The translations under genes were made by a program, and so were the position numbers. The notes beneath the pieces are model-generated. The model did not search any database. It worked only from the letters and a program-made list of their open reading frames with translations, and had not been told where the DNA came from. From positions 1 to 64,000 of the forward strand of contig JAODTK010005918.1 of NCBI GenBank assembly GCA_026419785.1: DNA of 64,000 bases, in the 5' to 3' direction. The stretch comes from Sclerodactyla briareus (lineage: Eukaryota > Echinodermata > Holothuroidea > Dendrochirotida > Sclerodactylidae). Below, in pieces: positions 13,201 to 27,900 of this stretch (position 1 is the stretch's first letter; each line of letters starts with the position of its first letter).

Positions 13201-16200
13201 GTAGTGTAAGGAAATTGTGAATCTGTTTCTTTCACACATGCCATTTCATATGGGCTTGGGGTACAATAGATGCATGACAAGTTAAACGCGTATTACATTC
13301 GATATTTGCGTAGCTACTATTGATTGCTTAAAACATGAACTAAATCACTGTGTATTACTTGTGTGTGTTGTTTACTATTTCGAACCTTTGAAAATGGACG
13401 AATATCTCTTAGGTTTCCGTTACTACATGGGCCCAGTATATATCTATATATATATATTTATATATACATATATATATATATATTATATATATATAATATA
13501 TAATATATATATATATATATATATTAATATATATAATTATATATATATAATTGATATATATATATATTATATATATAAATGGTATATTTGCTTCCTTTTC
13601 CCATTAATTCCTATTAGTTCTTATTCCATCCTTGTACAAAATCTTCCAAAGACTGTATCTTTTATCACAGGATGAATATGTTTGCCGAGCTCTGTTCGTG
13701 CAGCAGGCTTGGGTGGAATCTCTATTGTGCTAGCATCCTCCTCTCCTCCCTCACAGCGATATATACCGCACGGTAGAACAATGACGGCCTCTCTTGCCAA
13801 TGTCTTTTCAAAAATAAGTAAAGAGACGGGACTGTCCCCCATAGAATGAACACCTTAAATATAAGCATCGAACCGTTCCTGGGAACGTCCACGTTTCCGA
13901 GTGAGTGGCCAAGCAGGGATAGGGTTGGGCAATGTCACTGACGGGGAAGAAGGTGGGGAGGGCCCTAGCATCCATGCTCCCCATGCATGAACCTTCATGA
14001 ATGCATGAAATGCATGAATGACCATGAACCAATACCCTACCAGGTTTGACCAACTATCTTTTTGGCTTTTCATCCTCTTTCTTTTACATTTTCCCCTTCC
14101 TCTCATATATTCCTTTTTTTTGTCCCAGGTGGGGGGGATGGGGACCTCCCCGTCCCCCGCCTGACCAGGAATGACGTTTGCGTGAAATATAATCATTCAA
14201 CTAAATGGTGGGTGTTTTCACTTAAACTCATGTGAAACAAGTCTCGCGAAATGTGCAATCATTATGTATGTCTAGGTGACTGCAGGTTCAAAACAAAGAT
14301 TATAGTGAATTAATCAGGTTCGAACAAATGATGTGGAGTGCTATTTGTGAGTGTTGTTAGTTCTTCTCCAATTAGTTTGAATTTCGCAATATTAACAAAG
14401 GTCATAAACTGACAACACACGTTTTGTCTATCGACCTTCCGTTTCTTTCTCCTGCCGTCCACTCCATTATTATATCAACGTTATCTCAACAAAAATAAGA
14501 TGCTGGAAAAATCTATTGTCAGTGAAATATTTGGGGTGCTGCCACTCTAATACCACTCAATAACACTTACCCAGGACCCAGTCATTCCCTTTATTTCTCT
14601 TTCCCTTCTGTAGTAGAGGATACAAAAACACAATGATACGTTTGAAATGACAGGTCGAATTAGCATCTTGGCTATCGTTGAGTATGTCCTCAGGGTACCG
14701 AGTGACTAAGAACAACCCTTTTTGAAGTTAGCACTTGGCTGTTCATAAGACGGCTAACGAGTAAGTAAGCCTCATCCTACCAGTATCACCCCGACTGCGG
14801 TCTTAGAAGAGATCATAAATTACAAATTCAAGCTACCCAGTGAATGTTGTTGTAGAATATAGGTTGAACGGATAAGCCCTTCACTTCAACGGTTCCACAA
14901 TGTCCATTTTTTTAACAATCTTGGTATAGCCTTACACCATATATGCACATGGTTGTCACTTTTACTTTTATGAGAAACAGTCAAACGGCGCCACAAAACC
15001 AGCGGATAAGCTTGACTTGGAAATGGACCTCCCTTGAGTGGACATATGTGTAGAACGTGTCTGCAGCGTTGGTTTGCATGAAGGCCGTAGTTGAACGAAA
15101 AGAAGGGCTAAATGTCCTGGAAAGAAGTCAGAAGATTTCGTATTCGATTCTGAGCGTTTTTCCAGGCGTTCACGTCTCTGGCCGTAGGCAATCTCATGCA
15201 AAGGATTTTACGTGTGAAACAAAAAATTTGAGTAGTCGTGGGAACATCTCGAAGCAATATCCTCTTCGCCCACTGACCATTAACGTAGCCTGGTAGGGAA
15301 GTCCCCCCCCCCCCCCACCGCAAATCGGTATATCGAAGGCTTAGAAACGGGAAATGAAGGAGAAGGAAACGGGGAAACATGAGAGGACATAACGTAAAAG
15401 CCCATAACCAGTGAAGTTGGGAATAATTGGAATACTCGCGCACTAAGTGGGCCTCAAATGGTTCTGATGGTAATGAGGGTGAGGTACGAGCAAGCCCGCT
15501 TTTTTACGGCCCCTACAGAGTTAGAGGTCACCTATCCCCTCCCTCTCCCCTTTTCCCCGCGTCATTACTTCTGTGAGCCGAGGGAAACGCGAGAAGCAAT
15601 GCTACAACCGGAAAATCGTCTTGCCCCCTCTTACGTACTCGTCAAGGCTGGGGGCTACGGCGCCTGCCACTAGCCCCTTCCCCCCATGGCGGAAGCTACG
15701 TCATCCCATCTCATGGTCATTACCTAATCATTTTTTACACTGTTCCTCTCATTACTTACTCGATTCATCTTCAGTGGTCTAGCTGCCGTGATTTCACACT
15801 GACGCTGCACAAAACGCATTATCTGATTGGTGCTATTTGCCTTCATCCTAATGATACTGTGTAAGTTCTTCTTTATTTCGAGTGAAAGAGGTTTTCTCTC
15901 ATATTATCGTTAATTTATAAAAGATAATAATTATATTTCCAACTGGGGGTGAAGTTACGAGATGCGATTACTGGCTACAGATTACGTCAGTCCACCTTTG
16001 ATTTTTGATTCGATTCGATTTATACGGATTCATGAGCCAATGAGGCAATCAAGAACCCTTGGCTGTATCGAAACTGGAAATGGCAAGATTCCTTCAAAAC
16101 GGTAAGACCGTTGGGAGGAACCAAACCGAAACGAGTGGGTGTTCAAAAGTGTGTCTAATATTGCAAAAAAAACCAAAGGCCATCTGAGGCGACCTGTGAA

Positions 16201-17634
16201 TCAAATGCAATCGCCAAATACAGGTCAGAAGACGCCACCATTGTGTCAGCCCTATCCTAAAATACCTTCACATGCCATACCCGAAGAGAGCAACCCTAGT
16301 CTCAGGTATCAATACATACAATCTCTTCCAGCTTATCTTTATACCTCCAAATGCCAAGTTGAGAAACACTTTGATTCTCAACTGCTCGACGGCTCTGAGA
16401 TTATCGCTACTGTTTTTTTTCCGCACTCTAACCGCGTATCCTGGAAAGACACTTAATCGGATACCCAAGCTAATCCCATCATCCCCACCCCGGCCGACAC
16501 CATGAATTGGGCAATACAACATGTGGTGTGCAAAGAGGACGCATTCCATTTCCAACATGTTCCCGCGCCCCCCACGAGGGGGACCTACCCTGGCCAGGGA
16601 TGGCTTCGGCATCACCGTCTCAGCGGTATGGTATTGGTGTACTGACGCAGGTATGAACGATCAACATCACAAGTCATCATGTCTCACCTTCCGTTCGTTC
16701 GTTCGTTCGCTTCCTTTTCGTCACGATCACTCATACTTCTAAACCGTACATGTGATCAGAGGTTTGAAATTTGGTGGTTAATGAAGCATGTCACTGACTA
16801 GCTGGTTACATTTTGTTTGCATAATCTGATTAGATTTTAATTTTACCTACACCCCATCGTCTCCCCACTCGTCCCATTGAACTCCTGTAAAGAGTTGTTT
16901 ACTTACTCCCTCGAGCTTGCAGTGCACGCATCAGGGTAGAAGGAGGGGGGGGACTGTTTAATTCGTCTGTCAATCACCTTCTATGAATGTAGGTGATGGC
17001 GAACTTTCCCACTTTTGTCCCAAGTGTGTTTCCATCCAAACACTGTTCACTTCTACACCGGCCTAGGAATGATTTGTGTTGGGTACACATGCAGTTTTGT
17101 TGGGTACAATATAGCTTAATACAGGCCCTAGGATGAGTTGTTGGTCCTTTGTGCTGGACACTGTTAGCAAAAATTAGGCTAATTTGGTAGACATGTTCCA
17201 AGCCTTCAAGGTTATGATAGAGGTCAGTAAAGGTCAATTAATGTACCAACAATAATGTGGATTGGAGAAGAACACGCAGTGTTTTTCTGCCACGGAATTG
17301 CCGTCCGCAGCTATCGAGAACGTTTGCGATCGACCTGCGCTTGTTTTATGGGTACTTGCGGTACATAGGTCGATACCGACCTTAGTCAGCTGCGTATCCT
17401 ACTCCATTGGCCCGTTTCCATGGCCGCGTCGGGCGGGCGGGCCGGCGGGGCCGTCACGAGGACAACGCGAGTCACCTGTTCCCATGCACGCGGTGGGCGG
17501 GCGTGGCGGTTTTCTTTTCCTCGGAATCACGCACCTAGTGTGTATACTGCGCTATATATTTTATCCTGATTATTTTGTGTTATTATTGTTGTTGTTGTGG
17601 TATTATTATTATTATTATTAATTATTATTAGTAG

Positions 17635-17666
<32 letters not shown>

Positions 17667-18758
17667 TTCATTATTATTATTATTATCATCCATTTATAAA
17701 ACCGATGCATAGGCCTATTAGTGTTTAAACCTCAACACCGGTGTTTATTTCTTAGATATTGTCTAATGTCAACCGATGGCGCCTAAAAGCAATTAAACTT
17801 CACACTTGCAGTTTTGGAGATTTGATTACATAACTTGACACATCAGTGGTTTAAACATCGAATATGTTGTTTCAAATAGTGTTAAAACTGGAGAGAATTT
17901 GTATAAGAACTCATTACGAGTGTTTTTAAACAGTAGGAGTGTTGGCGGCAAACGCCGCCCGCCCTCCCGCCCCGCGTGCATGGAAACGGCTCCATTGAAA
18001 ATAACAGTGAGCGATTTTAAGAGACCCGCTCGCCCGCCCGGCCCGCCCGCGTGCCTGGACGCCCCTTTACAACAGAATATTCGATAGTACCATTAATGTG
18101 GAGGGTTAATTACCACACGACTGACAGCATGCCATATTCCACGTTTCCCTCTGTTCCGAATTTCTCTCTGGATCTCCCAGGGAGGAGAAAGGCATATTTT
18201 TTAGGGCCTTCGGTATGACCGAAACAGATTTTCGATCTCCCAGGTGGGAAGCTGGCGTTCTCATGGAACATCGTCTGATATTGTCTGATCGCAATGTATT
18301 CGACGGCCCTTTCCGGAGGCGGAGAAACCTTCTCTGCTCATTCCCCAGTTGAATCTCTTCTGATCTTCCCCTAAGAGCCTACGATGATCTTGTTTTTGTT
18401 TTACATAATGACTTGACGGTCTGTGTACTGAGTCTTACAGGTATCTGCCTACCTATTTCAACACCTATGTGTTTCTGATTGCTCCCCTCATATGTACGGT
18501 ATGACATATTATTTGTGTCCATGTGCTCTTGCAGCTAGGAAGAGCGCGACTAACTAACTTATATTTAATTGGGTTACGTTTCAGTCGACGGTTTGTGATA
18601 GATGATAACGTTATTAGCCCTCAAAAAAGGGACCTTTAGTGTGCCATATGCGCTATGAGCTAGTCTAACTAACCTATCAATGTCCAACAGGTCATTGTCA
18701 AGCGTGCCGCCCTTACAGCCAGTAGCGTCGCTCTTACTAAAAACATAATAATAAACTA

Positions 18759-18799
<41 letters not shown>

Positions 18800-18852
18800 T
18801 AATAATAATAATATAATAATAATAATAATAATATAATAATAATATAATAATA

Positions 18853-18919
<67 letters not shown>

Positions 18920-21900
18920 AATTAATAACAATAATACATTTATACAGCGCTAAATACAACTCACGAAGAGCAACGATCTGAAGCGCTTACAAAGTAAAAC
19001 ATTAAAAAATGCCTGAGGGAAGAGAAAAAGCTTCAGTCGCGACTTGAAGAGGGGAAAGTGGCATGTATTTCTGTAGCAAGAGGAGGAGAATTCCAATCTA
19101 TCGATTCTCTCCACAGGTAATTGTCCAGCGTGCCCTTGCAGCGAAGAGCGTCTCTCACGCCAAGGGTGGATGTATCTTCGCCGCATTCTTGAAGACCCTT
19201 CCCCTGTTCCTAATCGTCATTCCGGAAGGATCAGCGTGTTCTATTCGTGGATGCGGGGCCTGCATTGATGAAGACGTCTGTATGGAAAATCTGTCAGCAC
19301 CCACCGGCTGTACAACATAGCATACCCGAAACTGGTCATCCATATTATGCCAAAAGTAGGTCGTTCTCTTCATCGGAAAAGTTACTCGAGTAGAGTACAA
19401 TTTAACAAATGAAAGTGAGAAAATGGTTATGAGCCGGTTTCCTTATTTTACTGCAGTGCCGTGTAACCAAATTGCATCTTTCCTAACAACGATCAACACC
19501 GTCTCAATCATTTCAACATCACGTCACACATCACACATCACATTCTAACCGAGCGGCTGCAAGTTGGTATTAGCGTCGGCTTCCACGGGCGGACCGGGGT
19601 TCGTATTATCCCGGTCGGGTTCATACCAAAGACTTAAAAAATGTCACTGTTGCCTTCTCACTGGAGTCAGCCAAGGGAGCAAGGGACAAACAAGGGTAGG
19701 CAATTTGCAAAGTGCCGTCTGAGTGTGATTACCCCCCACACCCGCATTGGGTACCGCCCAAAGAGGCATTGCCTTATTCGTGTACTTGGTGAGGGATTCG
19801 CAGCTATCAATAGGTACAGTATCAGGTCTGCCTCCTTTGCTGGGCCGTGGAATACGAAACGATCCTTGCTGGGAAGTAGCCTATACCATACCAAAAAGAA
19901 AGAAATATTACCCCGACCATCGTCATCACATTAATTTTTCATCATCTTTGCTATCATCATCATCATCACCATGGTCATCTTCATAATCGGAGCCATCATC
20001 GTTATCATCATTAGTAAATCAGCATGAAATCGCGTCATTATCATACCCACATAGTGGCGATAAAATCAACTCCATCAACGCAGCCATTATTATAAGTAGA
20101 TATGTTTCCTTACTTTACTGTCATAAACAATTGCCTTTTTCGTTACCTCAATCGCAGTCATGATGCCCATCGAAATTACCATCATTATCACCATCATGGC
20201 CCATCTTCCCGGCATTTTATCATTGAAAACAAAAACAATCATCAACATCGTCGTCAACATCATCATTATCATCTTTGTTGTCGCCATCATCAGCGATATC
20301 ACCTGTCATCACATTCATCTTTCATCATCTCAACATCATCCTCACCGTGATAATCTCCATTATCGATATCATCATTGTTATCATCATTATCATCAACATT
20401 ATCTCTCTTTCATCACCAAATATGTACTAGTATCATCAACAAATTGTACTGGTGGCACAGTCTCTGCTGCATCCACGCCATATCACTATTTAGATCTTAT
20501 CACTCGTCTGTATCATCATTATCATCATCATCGCCATCGTCGTCGATACCATCAGCTATCATTGCCTTCCATCGCCCAATTAGGTGATTCACAATAGAAC
20601 GTTCACAGCCTTATCGTGAGGCCTTATCAGCGATATATTTACTAGTTGTAATAAAATAAAAATGAGTGTTCCCCTTAGCCACATTGATTAATGGTGGTTC
20701 TTTTCGCCAGTCACACTAAGGAATGAAACAAGGGATTGTACAAGCTACCGAGTAACGAAATTAACAGTCGCGGGCGCTGCTAGGTAAAAATTGTCAAACC
20801 GTATTTTATTCAGATCAAGACCTTCATGAGCAACAACTGCCCCATCTTTATCCTTGAAACATAAAATAATATGTTGTATTCGTATCAATTCCTGCAGTGT
20901 CTCTCGTCAGTCGTCATCGTGTTTCATGTAGCCAAGCCTCTCAGTTGCGCCACCTATTAAATTTCTTTTCCGTTTTCAGGTTTGAAAGGGCTGATGCTTG
21001 CTGTTGTCATGAGTGGTTTGATGAGCTCATTAACCTCCATCTTCAACAGCAGTAGTACCATCTTCACCATCGATGTCTGGAAGAGGATTCGACCTAATGC
21101 TAGCGAGACGGAGATGATGGTTGTTGGAAGGTGAGAGCAGGGGACATTTTTGGGAGTTCGGTTAGTAGAGAAACTGTATTTGGGCCTAATTTCACAAGAT
21201 AGTCCAATATATCGCGAAACTGGTATCTGGCAAAATCAAAGAGGCGACAGCAGCTGGAGTGACCCCACCCGTTTCCCCAGTAATTGCATGTCGGCCAGGT
21301 GTTATTGCAGCGTGTAATATGGGGTGAAGTATTCAATCTCACAGATCACGAACCCGTCCTCGTTTTTTGATTACAAAGAGAAACCGACTCATCGCGGTGT
21401 TCAGGTTGCTACTTTTTCATCTTCGAGGACGCTGGGAACTTTAGGCAGAATCGAATTGTTTGGTAAGACATGGCGCAATTTCCTTTATTTTTGCCAAACA
21501 CTGTGATACTATGACACTGTGCAACTGTGCGATAAAATTGGTAAAAGGAGATACATTTTGCGTTATTCAATTTCATTGGTCCTATGGCTGAACCTGGGTC
21601 CTGGAATAAAAAATCCTGAACACCCCCAATACCCTCTATACCAAGAGGATCATTTACATGTTCCCTACTTTCGAAGGAATCATGCAAATGCCATATGAAT
21701 TTAACCAAAAACGTTGTTAAAACGGTATGAAAAAGTTTCGTTTAATGTGTTGCGGAGATCAATTTGGCGTGTAATAATGATTTTATAGGAAAGAACATGT
21801 TCGCAACATTCATCCGGTATAACAACGATATGCACATTAAAACGTGAAACAAGTCAAGTACATTAGAAACGTCATAACAAAGTTTTAATAACTCACATTA

Positions 21901-24900
21901 AACGTTATTGCAGCATTTTTTGAAGCTCTTTTTAAAATGTATGAAACATTTTCGTGTTTGCTGGAGAAAAACTCTGTATGCAGTTTTGAATAACATCTGT
22001 TTATTCACTACACTACACAAATTTCCTATTTGACGTTCTCTGAAATGTTATTCCTTCCCTATCAGATCAAACAATTAGAGATATACTCCGAGACCTTCAT
22101 AGAGGATTTGAATAATGAGGGCTGCCTCGTCTACCTGCATGTAAGACGCAAATGTTTGTTTTGTGGTATTGCATTATTCACGTGCGAGGTAGGCCGCCAC
22201 CTCACACAGCAATAACCTCTTGTGAGGACAAAGATTCAATTCACTTTCTGGTCCCTCCACTTTTCAAAGTGATTATGGTATAATTTCTTTCACGAATATA
22301 TTGATACAATGGTTGTAACAAAGTTACAAAGCGGAGGAGCAATTCATTGGTGCACCCTCGAATCCTGAACGAAAACAGCTTATATAAGTTAAAATACGGA
22401 TATAGACCATGTATAAGGTTACGGTGGCGGAGGGAGGCGATCAGGGCGGTAGGATAAATCGGGTTCTCTTCCTATGATTCACCTTGCTGCCTTGTAATGA
22501 TGACGTACAGGTTTCTATCAACCCCTCTCTTTATCTTTAGTGCGAAGAAACATGTGTCTAAGGCAATGGAAACCAATTTTGTCCGATATGGTGTTAAACA
22601 TGTTTGAAATATTTATTTAAAAGCTAATTTCAATTGGTAGACTCTATACATAAATGATATAGACTATGAAACATATGTGATGCGACGTGACAGCCTGAGT
22701 CGGTAGCGCTTCGGACTGCACCAACTGACGCGAAGACTTTTCCGCAGACCTTGATAAAAAAAGTGGTCTTGAAACAATTGTTCGACGGTTCTTACTTGTG
22801 AAATGAAGAACTTGTGAGATGACTTGTGAAAATTAGCGCGCAACGTATTTAGTAGCCCCATCGGGGAATTACTCTGGGGGACAAAATCAAGTGACAACTC
22901 AAATGGTGTCTCGACGCGGAACAGCGCTATAGTAGCACCAAATAACATGGGAAAGAGGGAAGAAACGGTTTCGAAGAAAAGTTGCTAATGCCTGAACCTC
23001 TGGTTTGGAAATACATTGGTTCTCATGAGTCGGAATGGGCGCGGCTCCCCACGTTTAAAGTACGTATCTTTTCAGGATACTAGTTACAGAGTCCGCGGTG
23101 AGCGTACGGTACAGTGGTATATCTGGGTCACCCGTCAAGGGGGGGCGGTGGGGGTAGGGTTGCGGCGGATGGGAGCGAGGGGTGGGGGCTCTGGAATGTG
23201 GAGAAAGTAGTCCTCACCAGCCCCCCCTCCCGTATCAGCAAACTGGTCATGGTACCACTAACAAAACTGCGACTAGGTGCAGATGCCGTATGCGATATGG
23301 TTTAATTCAAATCGGATTCAGACAATCTGGAACTGTTTTGCACCGTGACTGTATACAATGTGAGCCTTGCATCACCCTCGATATTTTGTAATCCATTCTA
23401 AAGTGTAGGTAATCCAGTGTGTCTTGGGGGCTTACGTTTAGTTAAAATTGGGTGAGGGCATTTTGTAACACCATATTAGGTTTACCTTGTTGTCACACTT
23501 GTAGTTAGGCTGCAAAGAGGGCGGTCTGATCGGACTGAAGCTTACAAAGAGAAAACTCTAATCGAATTTGATTTTTACCTCTTGTCGGTAATGGTTGACT
23601 GTTTCCCATCGCCTCCTTAAACAATGATCCTACTAGATCTTAAAGAAATGAATGAAAGGCTGATTCTTTTCCTCCAGTCACGCATATAGCCTATATCAAG
23701 TACACTACCTGTTATTCGACAAATCCAAGCCAAACCCCAAAAAATGTCCCGGAGTAGTTGAGAAAAAAGGGTGATTTCTCACTGATGTTGCAATTATGGG
23801 GACCGCCATACAGGGGCTTAAATACGGGTGTGTGATGTGTGGGGGTGGGGGGGGTGACACTCCTTGAAAATCATTGATCATTCGGCAAATAGAGACGGCC
23901 GAACTTGGTAAATGTTGCCATTTACCACTTTGACCTAATACATTACAACCTTTTAAATTTTACCCACAAATGTTCGAAAACCTTGTCTTCAAGACGCCTC
24001 TAAGAGACTGCAAGTTAGCACGTATCTCTACGCACCTACAATTACATGCATTGCTAGCTCCAACGTGTGTTGTTCATTTCATTCACGTTGGGAGGGTCAG
24101 GTTTTTCGGCCAACTCCTACCACAATTTCAACATTTATTTATAGACAGCGACCACAGATTGCTCACTTCCTCTTTCTCTTCCGAAGAGTCTTCGGGCAAA
24201 ATTGGTACTGCTTATTTTAATTTTGTGGGGGCCTACGCTAGGGTTATTTGGGGAAAGTTGTTACCCACGTGGTATGGTGTTATGTTACTAACTGTCTGTT
24301 TTGAGAGTTTTTATTGAGTTTGTTGTAGCTGACTTGGTTTGGATCATTCGAGCGTGCATCGCGTCCCGATGCTGAGCCATAGAGAATATATGAAGACCTT
24401 GTCCAGTTTTAGCGTTACTCTTTTATTCCTCTATCTTGATTCTCACACGCTGTTTCCACCCTCTGGCATATTTTGAAGCTGCCCGGCCGTGAAAAATCCT
24501 GGATCTAGTTCAAATCCCTCCATTCATGCACCCTCAATAGTGAGTGAATCAGCGAGTTGTCCATCTTATTTTACTGATGTCCCTTGCCTCATTTTCATAG
24601 AATTACATATTTTTTCTAAGATACTAGTATCAAAGTTATTTATTCTTCTCAGGCACTTTTGTGGATTACTTTTAGGCAGGGGCGGCAACCATGGCACAGC
24701 CCCCCCCCCCCCCCTCCGAAACGGAGAAACTCGGAGTCAAAGTAGGAAAAATAGGTGCGTTGCACGTTTTTAATAGGTATTTCATGCTAGAATCTCATAC
24801 TAGGATAGTAACCATTTCGCAATCTAGGGGGTTTCAGGTTTGCACAATTTCCCCCCAAAGGAGGGGGAACCCTTAGACCCTTCCCCAGATCAGCTTATCA

Positions 24901-27900
24901 ACAATATCACTTGAAAAAGATCCCCCCGTCGGGACCCACAGCCCCTTCCACAACAGCGCCTGCCGGCCGCCCCTGCCTTCAGGACCTACCGCCCTCTGAG
25001 GCCATCACTGTTTGCCTATGATTGAGCAGTCCTCTTGAATTTTGTATTTATTTCGGAGAAATATTATGCCCAGGAAAAGACATGAGCTGAAAATCCGGTT
25101 CAAGTAAAAACATGTCAAATGTGGGTTTTGGCATAGGGAGTTAGGGTTAGTGTCTGAAATTTCGGTCCGTCACTGGATCCCCCTCCGGAGAAATTCCTGG
25201 CGCCACCACTAATTTCTTTTTTTTTTTGGGGGGGGGGGGCGAGGATATACACTGGTAACTGTGTTTGGAGTTGGATACCGATAACTTAGAACGAGTCATG
25301 AGTTGCCGTTCCGGGCACCTGGGGGGGGGGGGTTAACACCCCGAAATTTCCTTGTTCCCTCCGCGCCAACCGATGGTGGCGCTCCCCTTAGATAGTAATC
25401 TCAACCATTTTCGGGCAAAAACTCTCTGCCCCCCAAGTTACGTCAACCCCTTACGCCTATGCTAAGTGCCTCTGCCTGAATTACTATACCGATACCTAAA
25501 CTTCGGCATCGAGTGGGAGAAGTTTCTCTAAGCCTAAAGCAGGAGACGTTCTTACATTCTGTCATGAACCAAGACCGACTACGGGACCTATTGACACTGG
25601 TTGTGCAGCGTGATCTCACAAATGACAATGACTTGGATGCAATTGTTGATCGGTGGGCAGAATTGCCTACGTTTGGTCGCCTTATCAGTTTTCTAACGGG
25701 GGGTCAACCGATATGGAGGTCGGCGTAAATAGGCCAATCTTTTTTCCCACACTTGTTATGTTGATATATGTAAGGCATTTTGTTCGTGCTCCCCTAATTT
25801 GCATGTCCCAACGTGCATGTTTAAATCGTCAGATTGTTAAAAAATCTAATTGTATGTATGTTGCGATGTGCATTCTGGAACTCCTGGTAAGTGAAAAAGA
25901 ACTCTTTCCACTTCACAGTTGCTCAATGATAAGAATCTCTACATGTCGAAAAATCGACGTACAATACAGTGGCAGCGCCAGCGGGAGCATTCCCCCCTCC
26001 GCCCTCCCCTGTCGGGGAGCAAAGCGGAGAAACGGGGGTCGGGAGAAAAGTAAGAAAAAATATGTGCGTTGCACACGTCCGGGGTGAGCATGACAAGTAG
26101 CGTCGCTAAGGGGGGGGGGGGGGGCAGAGGGCACGTCCCCCCTCGCAAAACTCTGTTGTTCTCTTCCCCTCCCCCCCCCAAAAAAAAATGAGATTCGCGA
26201 TTTTCGAAAAAAATTCTGTAGTCAGTATTCGACTACCAGTTTCAATTAGATCTGGCGAAACACAAACAAAAAATATCATCCAAGAACAGGCGGATTGTAC
26301 TAAGTTCGCCCGATGCGGTGAAAAGTTAAAAAAACGTGTACTAGTGGTTGATTTCGTCCCGTTGCTTTCCTGTCCTCTCCGCATCACTTATGGGAGTTCT
26401 CCCATTGTGGCCCCTAACTCATACATATCTGTGGGGTGAAATATGGAATTAAACACAACCTTCTCATTGACCTTGAAAGCTACAGTCCACAACCGCTTTG
26501 TTTGATTACTAAACCCTTTAACCTCCGGTCCGTCCTCCTCCCTCGACCACGCGCGATTTGAAACTGGCAATAGCTTAGGGTATCAGACTGCTTCAATTTG
26601 CCAACGCATGTTTACTCCAGGTAACTACTGCTGACGTCATATCATGGTTGGGAGAGTAGAGCTGAAGATAGCTCTGAATGTCCTAAATTTTCTGGTGAGA
26701 TCCCTTTCCCCCAGATGTGCCCGGGAAAACCCAGAAAAAAATTACGCGCTTCGCGCGCACTGGGGAACAGTAGTGTGGAGCACAAAGTATTGAACATTCT
26801 GGCGAAAAGTCGGGGCAGCATAAGGGCCCGAGGTCTTACAAAATATTACAATTTTCAACACCGATTACAGAATTTGTGAACACAAAAGGCCCATATTTTG
26901 AAGCTTGACAATGCGCTAAATGCTTGGGAGAGGTCATTTCCGACTCTGGGGGGCTTGCGCCAACCAAAAATTGTCACTTGTGCGCTCCGCGCCAACCTAT
27001 GGTGGCGCTACGCTCAAGATAGGTATTCTCTCACTCCCCCCCCCCCCCCACTAAATGTTTGTGGCCCCTGTGGCCCCCCTAGTGCAAAGTCCCCATGGTG
27101 CGCCAGATTCGCTGATTAAGAAGTAATCATCGAAAAACAAAGGGTCCCTGCATATTGCAACGCGAATTACCACGCTAAAAGGAATAGGGGTCGACATTCG
27201 TCATACGAGCCCGTATGTTTCCCGTTGGTGCTTCAACTATGGCGGCCCCCATATATTGGGTTTTTCCTCACTTTTATCAATATTTATGGGGACTTTACTG
27301 AAATCGATGTCCGTATCAGGGTTCAAAGAGTATCAATAGACCATCCCATTCAGTAGAAATTCAGCCTTCTATCCTCCTTTAAAGCACTTCAATCTCCATA
27401 TATATGAGCTGCTTGGTAACAATGACCTTCTCCACGTCATCACACTGTTGAATCATATTTCGTCGAAAGACTGATTTTCACCTTCACGTGCGTATTGCGT
27501 ATCTATTTAATCCTAGCTTATACCAGGGGTTGATTTTGCGGCATTGAATTGTAGTTTAATAGATACGAAGAAACGAGCCCGGTGTTACTGGAGAGTTGAG
27601 GCCGGGGGGAAATGGGAGCCACATACTACCATTGAGTTCTCCCAGCGATTACTCACCACCCCATGTATTGGGTTCCACCACTTCCGTTTTAAAGAAAGAA
27701 GTTTGACAGAGAGCAACACGCTGACATTTTTTTGTTAATGTTTTCCTACCAATTGAACCCCAATACCCTCTAACGATAGTGAAAGTTCTTGCTCAAGTAA
27801 CAGATGGATCGCATCTCCAATGGCTGAATTGTTAGATCAGATCCATCAGCAATTATGCCTCGTCACGAACTTAACCACCATGCATGGATCGATACATTAA

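Noticed and set aside
20160-20597. 145-codon frame rich in Ile, His and Ser
   Set aside because: It is the translation of a degenerate ATC/CAT repeat.
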